From DATKWD01 sp963704815 (lineage in GTDB: Bacteria; Actinomycetota; Acidimicrobiia; Acidimicrobiales; Salinilacustritrichaceae), in assembly GCA_963704815.1 (NCBI GenBank), contig CAVPHU010000010.1, forward strand, positions 248,001 to 312,000: a stretch of DNA of 64,000 bases, given 5' to 3'. Made by a program: the position numbers and the translations under genes. The notes beneath the pieces are model-generated. The model was not told the DNA's origin, searched no databases, and was given only the letters and a program-made list of their open reading frames with translations. Positions 42,622 through 50,788 of the stretch are shown piece by piece (position 1 is the first letter of the stretch; every line of letters begins with the position of its first letter).

Positions 42622-44991
42622 GTGGCCCCTGACCCTGGAATCGCGCCGTTCGGCGACGACCTCCTCGCAGGGCTGAACCCGTCCCAGCGCGAGGCGGTCG
42701 AGCACGTCGAAGGGCCGCTCCTCGTGCTGGCGGGCGCCGGGTCGGGCAAGACTCGGGTGCTCACCCGTCGGATCGCCCACCTCATCCAGGAGCACCGGAT
42801 CTCACCCTTCGAGATCCTGGCCATCACCTTCACCAACAAGGCCGCCGACGAGATGAAGGGCCGCATCGCCGCGTTGGTGGGTCCGGTCGCCCACAAGATG
42901 TGGGTCTCGACGTTCCACTCGGCCTGCGTCCGCATCCTGCGCCGTGACGCCGACCTGCTCGGCTATCCCAAGGCGTTCACCATCTACGACCAGGCCGACG
43001 CCAACCGGCTCACCGGCTATTGCATCCGCGACCTCGACCTCGATCCGAAGCGGTTCCAGCCCCGCAGCGTGCACGGCCGGATCAGCGCCGCCAAGAACGA
43101 AGGGGTCCTGGCTCCCGAGTTCGCCGAGCAGGCCAAGCTCGCCTACGAGGTGAAGATCGCCCAGGTCTACGCCGAGTACCAGGCCCGCCTCCGGAAGGCC
43201 GGCGCCATGGACTTCGACGACCTGTTGCTGGTCACGGTCGAGCTCTTCAAGCAGCACCCCGATGTGCTCGAGCACTACCGCCGGCGGTTCGGTTTCGTGC
43301 TCGTCGACGAATACCAGGACACGAACTCGGTGCAGAACGAGCTCGTGCTCATGCTCGCAGCCGATCACCGGAACGTGTGCGTGGTGGGCGACGAGTCGCA
43401 GTCGATCTACCGGTTCCGTGGGGCCGACATCCGCAACATCCTCGAGTTCGAGACCGCCTTCCCCGAGGCCAACGTCATCCCGCTCGAGCAGAACTACCGA
43501 TCGAGCCAGACCATCCTCGATGCGGCCAACGCGGTCATCGCCAACAACCCCAGCCGAAAGCGCAAGGAGCTGTGGAGCGAAGCCGGGGCCGGCGAGAAGA
43601 TCATCAAGTACCACGCCGACGACGAGCACGACGAGGCCCAGTTCGTCGCTCGCGAGCTCGCCCGGCTCCACGACGGCGGCACGTCCCGGTGGGGTGACTG
43701 TGCGGTCTTCTATCGCACCAACGCCCAGAGTCGGGTGTTGGAGGAGTCGCTCATGCGAGCCGGCATCCCCTACAAGGTCATCGGCGGGACCCGGTTCTAC
43801 GACCGCCGCGAGATCAAGGACGCACTGGCGTATGTGAAGGCGGTCGTGAACCCCTCCGACGAAGTGTCGGTGAAGCGCGTGCTCAACATTCCCAAGCGTG
43901 GCGTCGGCGACACCTCGGTCGGCAAGCTCGACCTGTTCGCAGCGCAGCACGGCCTCACCTTCGAGCAGGCGCTGCGGCGCTCCGACGAGGCCGGAGTGAG
44001 TGGCACGGCGGTCAAGGGCATCGCTCGCTTCCTCGACGTGCTCGACTCGGCGAGCCCGATCGTCGAGGACGGTCCGGCGCCGCTCCTCCAACACCTGCTC
44101 GACGCATCCGGCTACCTCGGCGAGCTCGAAGCCGAGCGGTCGATCGAATCCGAGGGTCGACTCGAGAACCTCGCCGAGCTGGTGGGGTCGGCCCAGGAGT
44201 TCGAGACGGTCGACGAGTTCCTCGAGCAGGTCGGCCTCGTCAGCGACGTCGATGCGCTCGAGGACGACACGAGCGACGTCATCCTCATGACGCTCCACTC
44301 GGCCAAAGGCCTCGAGTACCCGAACGTGTTCCTCATCGGCCTCGAGGACGGTGTCTTCCCTCACATGCGCGCGCTCGGTGAACCCGACGAGCTCGAGGAA
44401 GAGCGCCGCCTGGCCTACGTGGGCATCACCCGTTCGATGGAACGACTGTTCCTGTCCCACGCATGGTGCCGAACGCTCTACGGCGCCACGCAGTACAACC
44501 CGCCGAGCCGGTTCCTCGACGAGATACCGGCCGAGCTGATCTCCGAGGTCGAGGGGCGGCGCAGGGCGAGCCGGGGCGGCAACACCTACGACTCGTCGGG
44601 GCGGACAGCGAGCCGCAAGGGGGCAGGTCGTGCAGGAGTGTTCGGTGCCGGCGATGGCAGCGGAGCCAAGTCCTTCACGCCGCGGGCCGATCGCGAGAAG
44701 ACCCGTGAGGATCGCCGGGCTCGGGCCCGGGCGAAGGCAGCAGAGCTGCGCATGGACGATGGCAAGGACCGGATGGTCGACCAGGCCCTCGCCGCCGCCA
44801 AGCGGGTCGCCGACGCCCCGGCTCCCGATCACGGGTTGAAGGTCGGCGACGACGTCCGGCACGACCAGTTCGGCGAAGGGGTCGTCCTCGACCTGGCCGG
44901 TGTGGGCGACAAGGCCGAGGCTCGGGTCCGCTTCCGTGAGGCGGGCGAGAAGTCACTGCTGCTCAGCTGGGCCCCGCTCGAGAAGCTCTGA
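42622..44991 (+). CDS. pcrA: ATP-dependent DNA helicase PcrA/UvrD
   Basis: SF1A helicase for excision repair and replication-fork clearing. 789 residues with a GTG start. Seen: Q motif LNPSQREAVEH, Walker A LAGAGSGKTRVL (~36), TFTNKAADEM, LVDEYQDTNSVQ (Walker B), VGDESQSIYRFRGAD, QNYRSSQTIL, TLHSAKGLEYPNVFLIGLEDG and VGITRSMERL. A basic linker and a C-terminal Tudor-like RNA polymerase-binding module (LKVGDDVRHDQFGEGVVLDL) complete it. The first residues VAPDPGIAPFGDD decide the start; the longer frame has no family match. Confidence 0.95.
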   Translation: MAPDPGIAPFGDDLLAGLNPSQREAVEHVEGPLLVLAGAGSGKTRVLTRRIAHLIQEHRISPFEILAITFTNKAADEMKGRIAALVGPVAHKMWVSTFHSACVRILRRDADLLGYPKAFTIYDQADANRLTGYCIRDLDLDPKRFQPRSVHGRISAAKNEGVLAPEFAEQAKLAYEVKIAQVYAEYQARLRKAGAMDFDDLLLVTVELFKQHPDVLEHYRRRFGFVLVDEYQDTNSVQNELVLMLAADHRNVCVVGDESQSIYRFRGADIRNILEFETAFPEANVIPLEQNYRSSQTILDAANAVIANNPSRKRKELWSEAGAGEKIIKYHADDEHDEAQFVARELARLHDGGTSRWGDCAVFYRTNAQSRVLEESLMRAGIPYKVIGGTRFYDRREIKDALAYVKAVVNPSDEVSVKRVLNIPKRGVGDTSVGKLDLFAAQHGLTFEQALRRSDEAGVSGTAVKGIARFLDVLDSASPIVEDGPAPLLQHLLDASGYLGELEAERSIESEGRLENLAELVGSAQEFETVDEFLEQVGLVSDVDALEDDTSDVILMTLHSAKGLEYPNVFLIGLEDGVFPHMRALGEPDELEEERRLAYVGITRSMERLFLSHAWCRTLYGATQYNPPSRFLDEIPAELISEVEGRRRASRGGNTYDSSGRTASRKGAGRAGVFGAGDGSGAKSFTPRADREKTREDRRARARAKAAELRMDDGKDRMVDQALAAAKRVADAPAPDHGLKVGDDVRHDQFGEGVVLDLAGVGDKAEARVRFREAGEKSLLLSWAPLEKL

Positions 44992-45085
44992 GCAGCTGCG
45001 CAACGTGGCTCTCTCCGCTCGACGCTGAGTCGCCCTGGGCTGGCGGCTTCGACACGCAGCGTGGCGATCCGGACGGTGGGTGAAG

Positions 45086-45091
45086 TAGAAC
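45086..45091 (+). promoter_or_regulatory. Putative -10 element of the acyl-CoA ligase gene
   Basis: TAGAAC ten bases before ATG 45102; no ribosome-binding purine stretch in between, so the mRNA probably has little or no leader. Confidence 0.4.
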
Positions 45092-45101
45092 CTGTTCCCG
45101 T

Positions 45102-46602
45102 ATGTCGCGTGTCCTCGATCGAGCATCGTTCGCCTTCAAGCACGATCTCGTGCTCGGCGAGCTGTTCGAGCGGCTGGCCCGCATCCACGGCAACCGCCAT
45201 CTGGTGACCGAAGCCGACGGCGGGCTCGATCTGTCGTATCAGCAGGCCGCGAAGCGGGTGAGCCGATGGGCCGGCGGCATCATCGATCGAATCGCTCCGG
45301 GTGACCCGGTCGTCGTCGCCGGCGACAACGGCGTCGAGCAACTCCTGCTGTGCCTGGCCGTCTCACGGGCCGGCGGGCTTCCGGCGCCCGTGAACGACAA
45401 GATGACGCCCGCCGAGATCGAGCACGTCGTGAAGGACAGCGGGGCGACCCTGGTGCTGCGCAGCGCAGTGGAGGTCGACGGCGCCGAACCGCTGACCGAA
45501 GCGGTTCCGGCCGATCCGGCCGACATCGCTGCGCTGTTCTACACGTCCGGCACCACCGGTGCGCCCAAAGGCGCTGCACTCTCGCACCGGTCGCTGACGG
45601 GGTCGATCAGCCCGGCCGTGGTCGTTCCGTCGAACCTCCGTCGCGACGAAGTCGTGATGAGTCTGCCGGTCGCGCACATCATGGGGTTCGCTGCGTTGCT
45701 CGGCATGGCTGCGGTCGGCATCCCCACCTACTTCATCCCGAGGTTCCGGCCCGACACCGTGCTCGACGCCATCGAGCACCGGCGGGCGACGATGTTCGTC
45801 GGCGTGCCGGCGATGTATCGGATGATGCTCGATGCAGGGGCCGAAGAACGTGACCTCAAGAGTGTCCGTGTCTGGGCCAGCGGCGCCGACGTGATGCCGG
45901 CCGACCAAGCCGCGGCGTTCAAGCGCATGGGCGCGAGTGCCACGCTCCCCGTGATCGGCTCGGTCGGTCAGGCGATGTTCGTCGAGGGCTACGGGATGGT
46001 CGAGGTCGGGGGAGGCGTCGCCACCAAGATCTCGCCGCCGTTCCTTCCCATCGGTCTCGGCGATTCGGTCGGATTCGCCCTCCCCAGTTACAAGATGCGC
46101 GTGGTCGACGAAGAAGACCAAGAGGTCGGGATGGGTCAGACCGGCGAGCTCCAGGTCAAGGGCCCCGGCATCCTCAACGAGTACTGGCACGCGCCCGAGG
46201 CGACCGCCGCGGTGCTCACCGAGGACGGATGGCTCCGCACCGGTGATGCGGCTCGACGCGGACCGTTCGGCACCGTCGGGTTCGCCGGCCGGATCAAGGA
46301 CGTCATCATGCACGGCGGCTACTCGGTCTACGCCGTCGAGGTCGAAGCCGATCTCGAGGAGCATCCGTCGATCGCCGAGGCCGCCGTGGTCGGGCTCCCC
46401 GACGATCGGCTGGGCGAGTCGGTGGCCGCCGCCATCAGGGTCGAATCGGGGGCGACGTTCGACGAGGCGGCCGTACCGCGCGTTCTGTGAAGAGCGGATG
46501 TCGGACTACAAGATCCCCTCGACGTTCCTCGTGGTCGATGACTTCCCGCGTACCGGCACCGAGAAGATCCAGCGACGAGAGGTCGTCGGCCTCTTCGGCT
46601 AG
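45102..46602 (+). CDS. AMP-dependent synthetase/ligase, acyl-CoA synthetase-like (one frameshift)
   Basis: ANL superfamily, about 499 residues. Seen: P-loop-like YTSGTTGAPKGAALSHRS, GYGMVEVGGG, LQVKGPGILNEYW, WLRTGDAARRGPFGTVGFAG with RIKDVI, and C-terminal TGTEKIQRREV with the catalytic lysine. The frame breaks near 46465: one extra C (GTACCGCGCG for GTACGCGCG) separates DEAAV from RAFCEERMSDYKIPSTF. Makes an acyl-AMP and probably acyl-CoA; chain type not determinable. Confidence 0.85.
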
Positions 46603-46683
46603 GGCCGGGTCCCGAGTGGCCCGCTGCGACGAAGGAGCGGGATGGTGGAGAGCCGCGACGCCTGGGCCCGTCCGCGCAGCTCC

Positions 46684-47130
46684 TCAGTCGTTCTCGGATT
46701 CTTCGGCTTCGAGCTCGGCTGCCTGGCGCTCGACCGAGTTGAGGTCGATCAGCAACCGGCCGTCGACCACCGTGGTGGGGTATTGGCGGAGGCCCGTGCC
46801 GTCGGGCGGGTAGGTCACCTCGGGGTCACACTGATTGACGAACAGGTCGAGCCCGGGGGACCACTCGACGATGCACTCGTTGTCGTTCGGGTCGAAGGCG
46901 CTGAAGGCCAACCAGCCCGTCTCGGGGTCGTTCCCGAGGTGCTGGACGAAGATCGGCCGCCCGGCGAAGGCTGCATCAGGGAAGATGAGCGGGATGCCGG
47001 TCTCGTCGATCGGGCCCGCGATGCTGTTGACCTGGCCGGCATCGAAGAGGTCGTCGCCGAGCCGGACGTCGACGCTTCCACGGTTCGCCAGCACCGCGAA
47101 CAGGAACGCCATGGCCAGGGCGAAGCCCAC
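46684..47130 (-). CDS. Membrane-anchored Rieske-like protein, ligands degenerate
   Basis: 148 residues with a GTG start at the edge of an N-terminal membrane span (GFALAMAFLFAVLA). The exported part ends with NECIVEWSPG, FVNQCDPEV and GLRQYPTTVVDGRLLIDLNS, which recalls the Rieske fold end, but the CxH...CxxH cluster ligands are missing, so no [2Fe-2S] cluster is expected. Acidic C-tail AAELEAEESEND. The start is uncertain because no ATG or better GTG exists upstream. Function unknown. Confidence 0.6.
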   Translation of the reverse strand: MGFALAMAFLFAVLANRGSVDVRLGDDLFDAGQVNSIAGPIDETGIPLIFPDAAFAGRPIFVQHLGNDPETGWLAFSAFDPNDNECIVEWSPGLDLFVNQCDPEVTYPPDGTGLRQYPTTVVDGRLLIDLNSVERQAAELEAEESEND

Positions 47131-47296
47131 TCCGACGCCCGCGACGAGGAGCGCCTTGCCGGCATGCCGGTCGGTGCCGCGCGACAGGGCTCATGAGAGG
47201 AACCTGTGGGGTGCGAGACCGACGAGGCACGAGGAGGTCGGCCGAGCGCGGCCCGAGCGGCCGGGGAGCGGAGAGCGGGGGCTCATACCGTTGGCT

Positions 47297-47326
47297 TTCT
47301 GACGCAGATCGGCACCCACCTAGTAT
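47297..47326 (+). promoter_or_regulatory. Promoter of sucC-sucD
   Basis: TAGTAT (47321-47326) is a strong -10 box, with TTCTGA (47297-47302) 18 bases upstream. The leader of about 65 nt before ATG 47400 contains an ATG directly followed by TAG at 47349-47354 or nearby (acATGTAG), a minimal start-stop element. Confidence 0.55.
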
Positions 47327-47399
47327 CCGCTGCGGCGCCGGCAGACATGTAGTCGGTCCTCACTTCGAAGTTGCGACGGCCGGGAGGCATCAGAGTCCG

Positions 47400-48542
47400 A
47401 TGGATCTGTACGAGTACCAAGGCAAGCAGTTCTTTGCCTCCTATGGCATCCCCGTGAGCGCGGGCGATGCGGTCACCGACGTCGACTCGGCCGTGGCCGT
47501 CGCCGACCGCATCGGCTACCCCGTCGTCGTCAAGGCGCAGGTGCAGGTGGGCGGCCGGGGCAAGGCCGGCGGCATCAAGCTGGCCGACAACGCCGACGAG
47601 GTGCGCGAGCACGCCGGCAACATCCTCGGCATGGACATCAAGGGTCACACGGTGAACATCGTGTGGATCGAGGTGGCCTCCGACATCGCCGAGGAGTACT
47701 ACGCGAGCTTCACGCTCGACCGCTCGGCCAAGAAGCACCTCGGCATGCTGTCCAAAGAGGGCGGCGTCGAGATCGAGACCGTCGCCGAAGAGAACCCCGA
47801 CGCCATCGCCCGCATCCACGTCGACCCGGTCGACGGCCTCACCGAGGCTCAGGCCCGCGAGTGGGTCGCTGCGGCGAACCTGAACCCCGACGCCAACGAA
47901 GGCGCCGTCGACATCCTCCTCAAGCTCTACACGGCCTACACCGAGGGCGACGCCGATCTCGTCGAGATCAACCCGCTCATCCTCAAGCCCACCGGCGAGG
48001 TCCACGCCCTCGACGCCAAGGTCAGCCTCGACAACAACGCGGCCTACCGCCACGAGTACGACGAGTACATCGCCACGCAGGTGCGCGACGAGCGCGAAGA
48101 AGCAGCCCACGCCAAGGGACTCGAGTATGTCGGTCTCGAGGGCACGGTCGGGGTGATCGCCAACGGTGCCGGTCTCGCCATGAGCACGGTCGACATCGTG
48201 AACCAAGTCGGCGGCAAGCCGGCCAACTTCCTCGACATCGGCGGCGGCGCCAACGCCGACGTGATGGCCGGGGCGCTCGAGGTCATCAACAACGACCCCG
48301 ACGTCAAGGCCATCTTCATCAACATCTTCGGCGGCATCACCAAGGGCGACGAAGTCGCCGACGGGATCGTGCAGGCGCTCGACCGGGTGTCGATCGACGC
48401 TCCGATCGTCATCCGCCTCGACGGCACCAACGCCGAGCAGGGACGGGCGATCCTCAAAGAGCACGAGTCCGACAAGCTCATCAGCAAGCCGACCATGGTC
48501 GAAGCCGCCGAAGCGGTTGTCGCCCTCGCAAAGGGAGCCTGA
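47400..48542 (+). CDS. sucC: Succinate-CoA ligase (ADP-forming) subunit beta
   Basis: TCA-cycle enzyme forming succinate and ATP/GTP from succinyl-CoA. 380 residues: MDLYEYQGKQFFASYGIPV, VVKAQVQVGGRGKAGG, VEINPLILKPTGEVHALDAK, NGAGLAMSTVDIV and FLDIGGGANADVM, NIFGGITKGDEVADGIV. The ATP-grasp lysine and metal ligands are in place. The start is the ATG 47400; the upstream open frame is intergenic. Next is a 13-codon mini-ORF and sucD. Confidence 0.96.
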   Translation: MDLYEYQGKQFFASYGIPVSAGDAVTDVDSAVAVADRIGYPVVVKAQVQVGGRGKAGGIKLADNADEVREHAGNILGMDIKGHTVNIVWIEVASDIAEEYYASFTLDRSAKKHLGMLSKEGGVEIETVAEENPDAIARIHVDPVDGLTEAQAREWVAAANLNPDANEGAVDILLKLYTAYTEGDADLVEINPLILKPTGEVHALDAKVSLDNNAAYRHEYDEYIATQVRDEREEAAHAKGLEYVGLEGTVGVIANGAGLAMSTVDIVNQVGGKPANFLDIGGGANADVMAGALEVINNDPDVKAIFINIFGGITKGDEVADGIVQALDRVSIDAPIVIRLDGTNAEQGRAILKEHESDKLISKPTMVEAAEAVVALAKGA

Positions 48543-48544
48543 AC

Positions 48545-48586
48545 ATGGCCATCCACCGTCGAATCAATCAGGAGGCGCGTTCATGA
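48545..48586 (+). CDS. 13-codon mini-ORF bridging sucC and sucD
   Basis: ATG at 48545 opens MAIHRRINQEARS and ends with TGA overlapping the sucD ATG (ATGA). It begins two bases after the sucC stop, and its last codons lie on the AGGAGG ribosome site of sucD. Translation of it could bring ribosomes to sucD without a gap. It could also be chance; there is no peptide homologue I know. Confidence 0.4.
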   Translation: MAIHRRINQEARS

Positions 48587-49476
48587 GCATCTTCGTCAAC
48601 GCCGACACGAAAGTCGTGTACCAGGGACTCACCGGCTCACAGGGCCGGTTCTACGGGCTCCGCAACCGCGACTACGGCACCCAGGTCGTGGCCGGTACCA
48701 ACCCCAAGAAGGCCGGCACCGACGTCGACGGCATTCCCGTGTACGCCACGGTCGGCGACGCCGTCGAGGCGACCGGCGCCACCGCGTCGTGCATCTTCAT
48801 CCCTGCCGGCGGGGTGCGCAGCGCGGTGCTCGAAGCCGCCGAGGGTGGTGTGGAGTTCATCGTCTGCATCACCGAGGGTGTGCCCGCGCACGACGAGGCG
48901 TACTTCTACAACAAGCTGAAGCGCGACTTCCCGAACGTCAGGCTGCTCGGCCCGAACTGCCCCGGCATCATCAGTCCCGGTCAGTGCAACATCGGGATCA
49001 CGGCCGGCGAGATCGCCCAGGAGCCCATCGACGGCCAGCCCGCGGTCGGCATCGTCAGCCGCTCGGGCACGCTCACCTACCAGGCGCTCTACGAGCTCAA
49101 GCTCAGCAACATCGGCGTGAGCACGTGTGTCGGGATCGGTGGCGACCCGGTGCCGGGGACGAGCTTCATCGACTGCCTCGAGGCCTTCGAAGCCGACCCG
49201 CAGACCCAGGCCGTCATGATGATCGGTGAGATCGGCGGATCGGCCGAGGAAGAAGCGGCCGACTACATCAAGACCATGAGCAAGCCGGTGTCGTCCTACG
49301 TGGCCGGAGTCACCGCCCCTGCCGGCAAGAAGATGGGCCACGCCGGCGCCATCGTCTCGGGCGGCAAGGGTGACGCCAAGTCGAAGATGGCCGCCCTCGA
49401 GGCCGCGGGCGTCAAGGTCGGCCACAACCCGACCGAAGCGGGCGAACTCATGGTCGAGATCGTCAAGAACCTCTGA
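48583..49476 (+). CDS. sucD: Succinate-CoA ligase subunit alpha
   Basis: Partner of SucC; carries the phosphohistidine. 297 residues: MSIFVNADTKVVYQGLTGSQ, GTNPKKAGTDVDGIPVYATV, LLGPNCPGIISPGQCNIG, GIVSRSGTLTYQALYEL, and the active-site GKKMGHAGAIVSGG (His in GHAGA). A perfect AGGAGG site precedes the ATG. Intact and the standard length. Confidence 0.96.
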   Translation: MSIFVNADTKVVYQGLTGSQGRFYGLRNRDYGTQVVAGTNPKKAGTDVDGIPVYATVGDAVEATGATASCIFIPAGGVRSAVLEAAEGGVEFIVCITEGVPAHDEAYFYNKLKRDFPNVRLLGPNCPGIISPGQCNIGITAGEIAQEPIDGQPAVGIVSRSGTLTYQALYELKLSNIGVSTCVGIGGDPVPGTSFIDCLEAFEADPQTQAVMMIGEIGGSAEEEAADYIKTMSKPVSSYVAGVTAPAGKKMGHAGAIVSGGKGDAKSKMAALEAAGVKVGHNPTEAGELMVEIVKNL

Positions 49477-49501
49477 CCGACCCGTCCGGGCTCGAAAACG
49501 A

Positions 49502-49530
49502 TTGATGCCCCGCCATCGGCGGGGCATCAA
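49502..49530 (+). terminator. Rho-independent-like terminator after sucD
   Basis: TTGATGCCCCGCC (49502-49514) pairs perfectly with GGCGGGGCATCAA (49518-49530) around ATC; AAAACGA precedes and TTCGTG follows. With weak T runs on the downstream side and A runs upstream, it can serve both sucD and the convergent gene ending at 49552. Confidence 0.8.
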
Positions 49531-49551
49531 TTCGTGACAGGAAATCGGGCC

Positions 49552-50058
49552 TCAGAAGGGCTGCGGCGGTGTGCTTCCTGGTGCGGCCGGGCCACCGGCG
49601 CCACCCTCGGCCTTCTCGGCCTGGAACTTGAGGAACCCGCCGACCGCCAGAGCGATGGCCGCGAGCGTGGCCAGGAACAGACCGAACTGGCGGGTGACGT
49701 CGACGCCGGGGATGCCTTCGTCGCTCTCGCCGATCAGGAGCTTGAGGACCACGAGCACCGCGGCGAGCGAGCCCAGACCCAAGTGGATCTGGCCCCAGGT
49801 CGCCGGCATGTCGGGCAGCTTGGTGTCGGGGGCGAAGACCGAGATGGCCACCTGCGCCACCATCAGCAGGCCGAGGAGCATGGGGAAGGTTCCCCAGAGG
49901 AATCCGACGTCGAAACCGTTGCCGGTCACCGAGATGCCGCTGAACCCGAAGTCGCCGCCGGCCGACACCTTGAACCAAGGCAAGAACTGGGCGATGAACA
50001 AGACGATGCCGCCACCGGCGATCACCTTGTCTGACGTAGTGAGTTTGCTGAGATCCAA
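49552..50058 (-). CDS. Four-span membrane protein of unknown function
   Basis: 168 residues. Hydrophobic segments at about 11-27 (KVIAGGGIVLFIAQFLPWF), 50-72 (VGFLWGTFPMLLGLLMVAQV), 87-108 (HLGLGSLAAVLVVLKLLIG) and 123-143 (FGLFLATLAAIALAVGGFL), then a Gly/Pro-rich tail (GGAGGPAAPGSTPPQPF). Similar small four-span proteins are common in actinobacteria without assigned role. Divergent from purN. Confidence 0.75.
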   Translation of the reverse strand: MDLSKLTTSDKVIAGGGIVLFIAQFLPWFKVSAGGDFGFSGISVTGNGFDVGFLWGTFPMLLGLLMVAQVAISVFAPDTKLPDMPATWGQIHLGLGSLAAVLVVLKLLIGESDEGIPGVDVTRQFGLFLATLAAIALAVGGFLKFQAEKAEGGAGGPAAPGSTPPQPF

Positions 50059-50161
50059 GGATCCGCCTCCTGGGCTGTGTGCAACGTTGGGGTCACGCTA
50101 ACGCAAACCGAGAAACGGGGCTGGAACCCCGGGATCTGACCGACCTCCGGCCGGCCGCTGC

Positions 50162-50167
50162 TACGGT
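50162..50167 (+). promoter_or_regulatory. Putative -10 element of purN-purH
   Basis: TACGGT seven bases before GTG 50175; leaderless spacing again. The GTG also marks the first residue expected from the PurN family. Confidence 0.45.
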
Positions 50168-50174
50168 CGGCCGG

Positions 50175-50756
50175 GTGCGTACCGCTGTGCTCGCATCCGG
50201 CAGCGGGACCCTGCTCGATGCGATTCTGAGCGACGAGATCGATGTCGCCCTCGTCGTCGTCGATCGGCCGTGCCCGGCCACCGATGTGGCGGCTCGCCAC
50301 TCGGTCGACGCCGTCCTCGTCGAACGGACCTCGTTCGGCGAGGGCTTCGATCGGGCCGCCTACACCGACGACGTCGTCGACGTGTTGCACTCGAACCGGA
50401 TCGAGCTGGTCGTCATGGCCGGCTACGGCACCATCCTCGACAAGCCGATCCACGACGCGTTTCCCCATCGCATCATCAACACCCACCCGGCCCTGCTTCC
50501 CTCGTTCAAGGGCTGGCACGCCGTACGCGATGCCCTCGCCCACGGAGTCAAGGTGACCGGCTGCACGGTGCACGTGGCGATGCTCGAGGTCGACACCGGA
50601 CCGATCCTGGCTCAGGAGGCGGTGGTGGTCGAGCCCGGCGACGACGAGGCCACGCTGCACGAACGGATCAAGCAGGTGGAGCGCCGGCTCTATCCGGCCA
50701 CGATTCGCAAGGTCCTCGCCGATCCGGCCATTCTCGACCGAGGGACCCACCCATGA
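50175..50756 (+). CDS. purN: Phosphoribosylglycinamide formyltransferase
   Basis: Transfers a formyl group from 10-formyl-THF to GAR in purine synthesis. 193 residues with a GTG start. Seen: VRTAVLASGSGTLLDAILSD, VVMAGYGTILDKPI, the active-site NTHPALLPSFKGWHAV (Asn-His) and VTGCTVHVAMLEVDTGPI with the catalytic Asp. A little shorter and more divergent than E. coli PurN (MAGYGTIL for the usual LAGFMRIL). Linked to purH through a mini-ORF. Confidence 0.9.
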   Translation: MRTAVLASGSGTLLDAILSDEIDVALVVVDRPCPATDVAARHSVDAVLVERTSFGEGFDRAAYTDDVVDVLHSNRIELVVMAGYGTILDKPIHDAFPHRIINTHPALLPSFKGWHAVRDALAHGVKVTGCTVHVAMLEVDTGPILAQEAVVVEPGDDEATLHERIKQVERRLYPATIRKVLADPAILDRGTHP

Positions 50757-50788
50757 TGCTGTCGACGACCTCCCAGGAGCACCGATGA
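50753..50788 (+). CDS. 11-codon mini-ORF bridging purN and purH
   Basis: ATG 50753 overlaps the purN stop (ATGA) and its own TGA overlaps the purH ATG (ATGA); the peptide is MMLSTTSQEHR. An AGGAGC purine stretch inside it suits purH initiation. It mirrors the sucC-sucD mini-ORF and the tsaD repeat peptides, suggesting ribosome hand-over. Translation is not shown. Confidence 0.4.
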   Translation: MMLSTTSQEHR

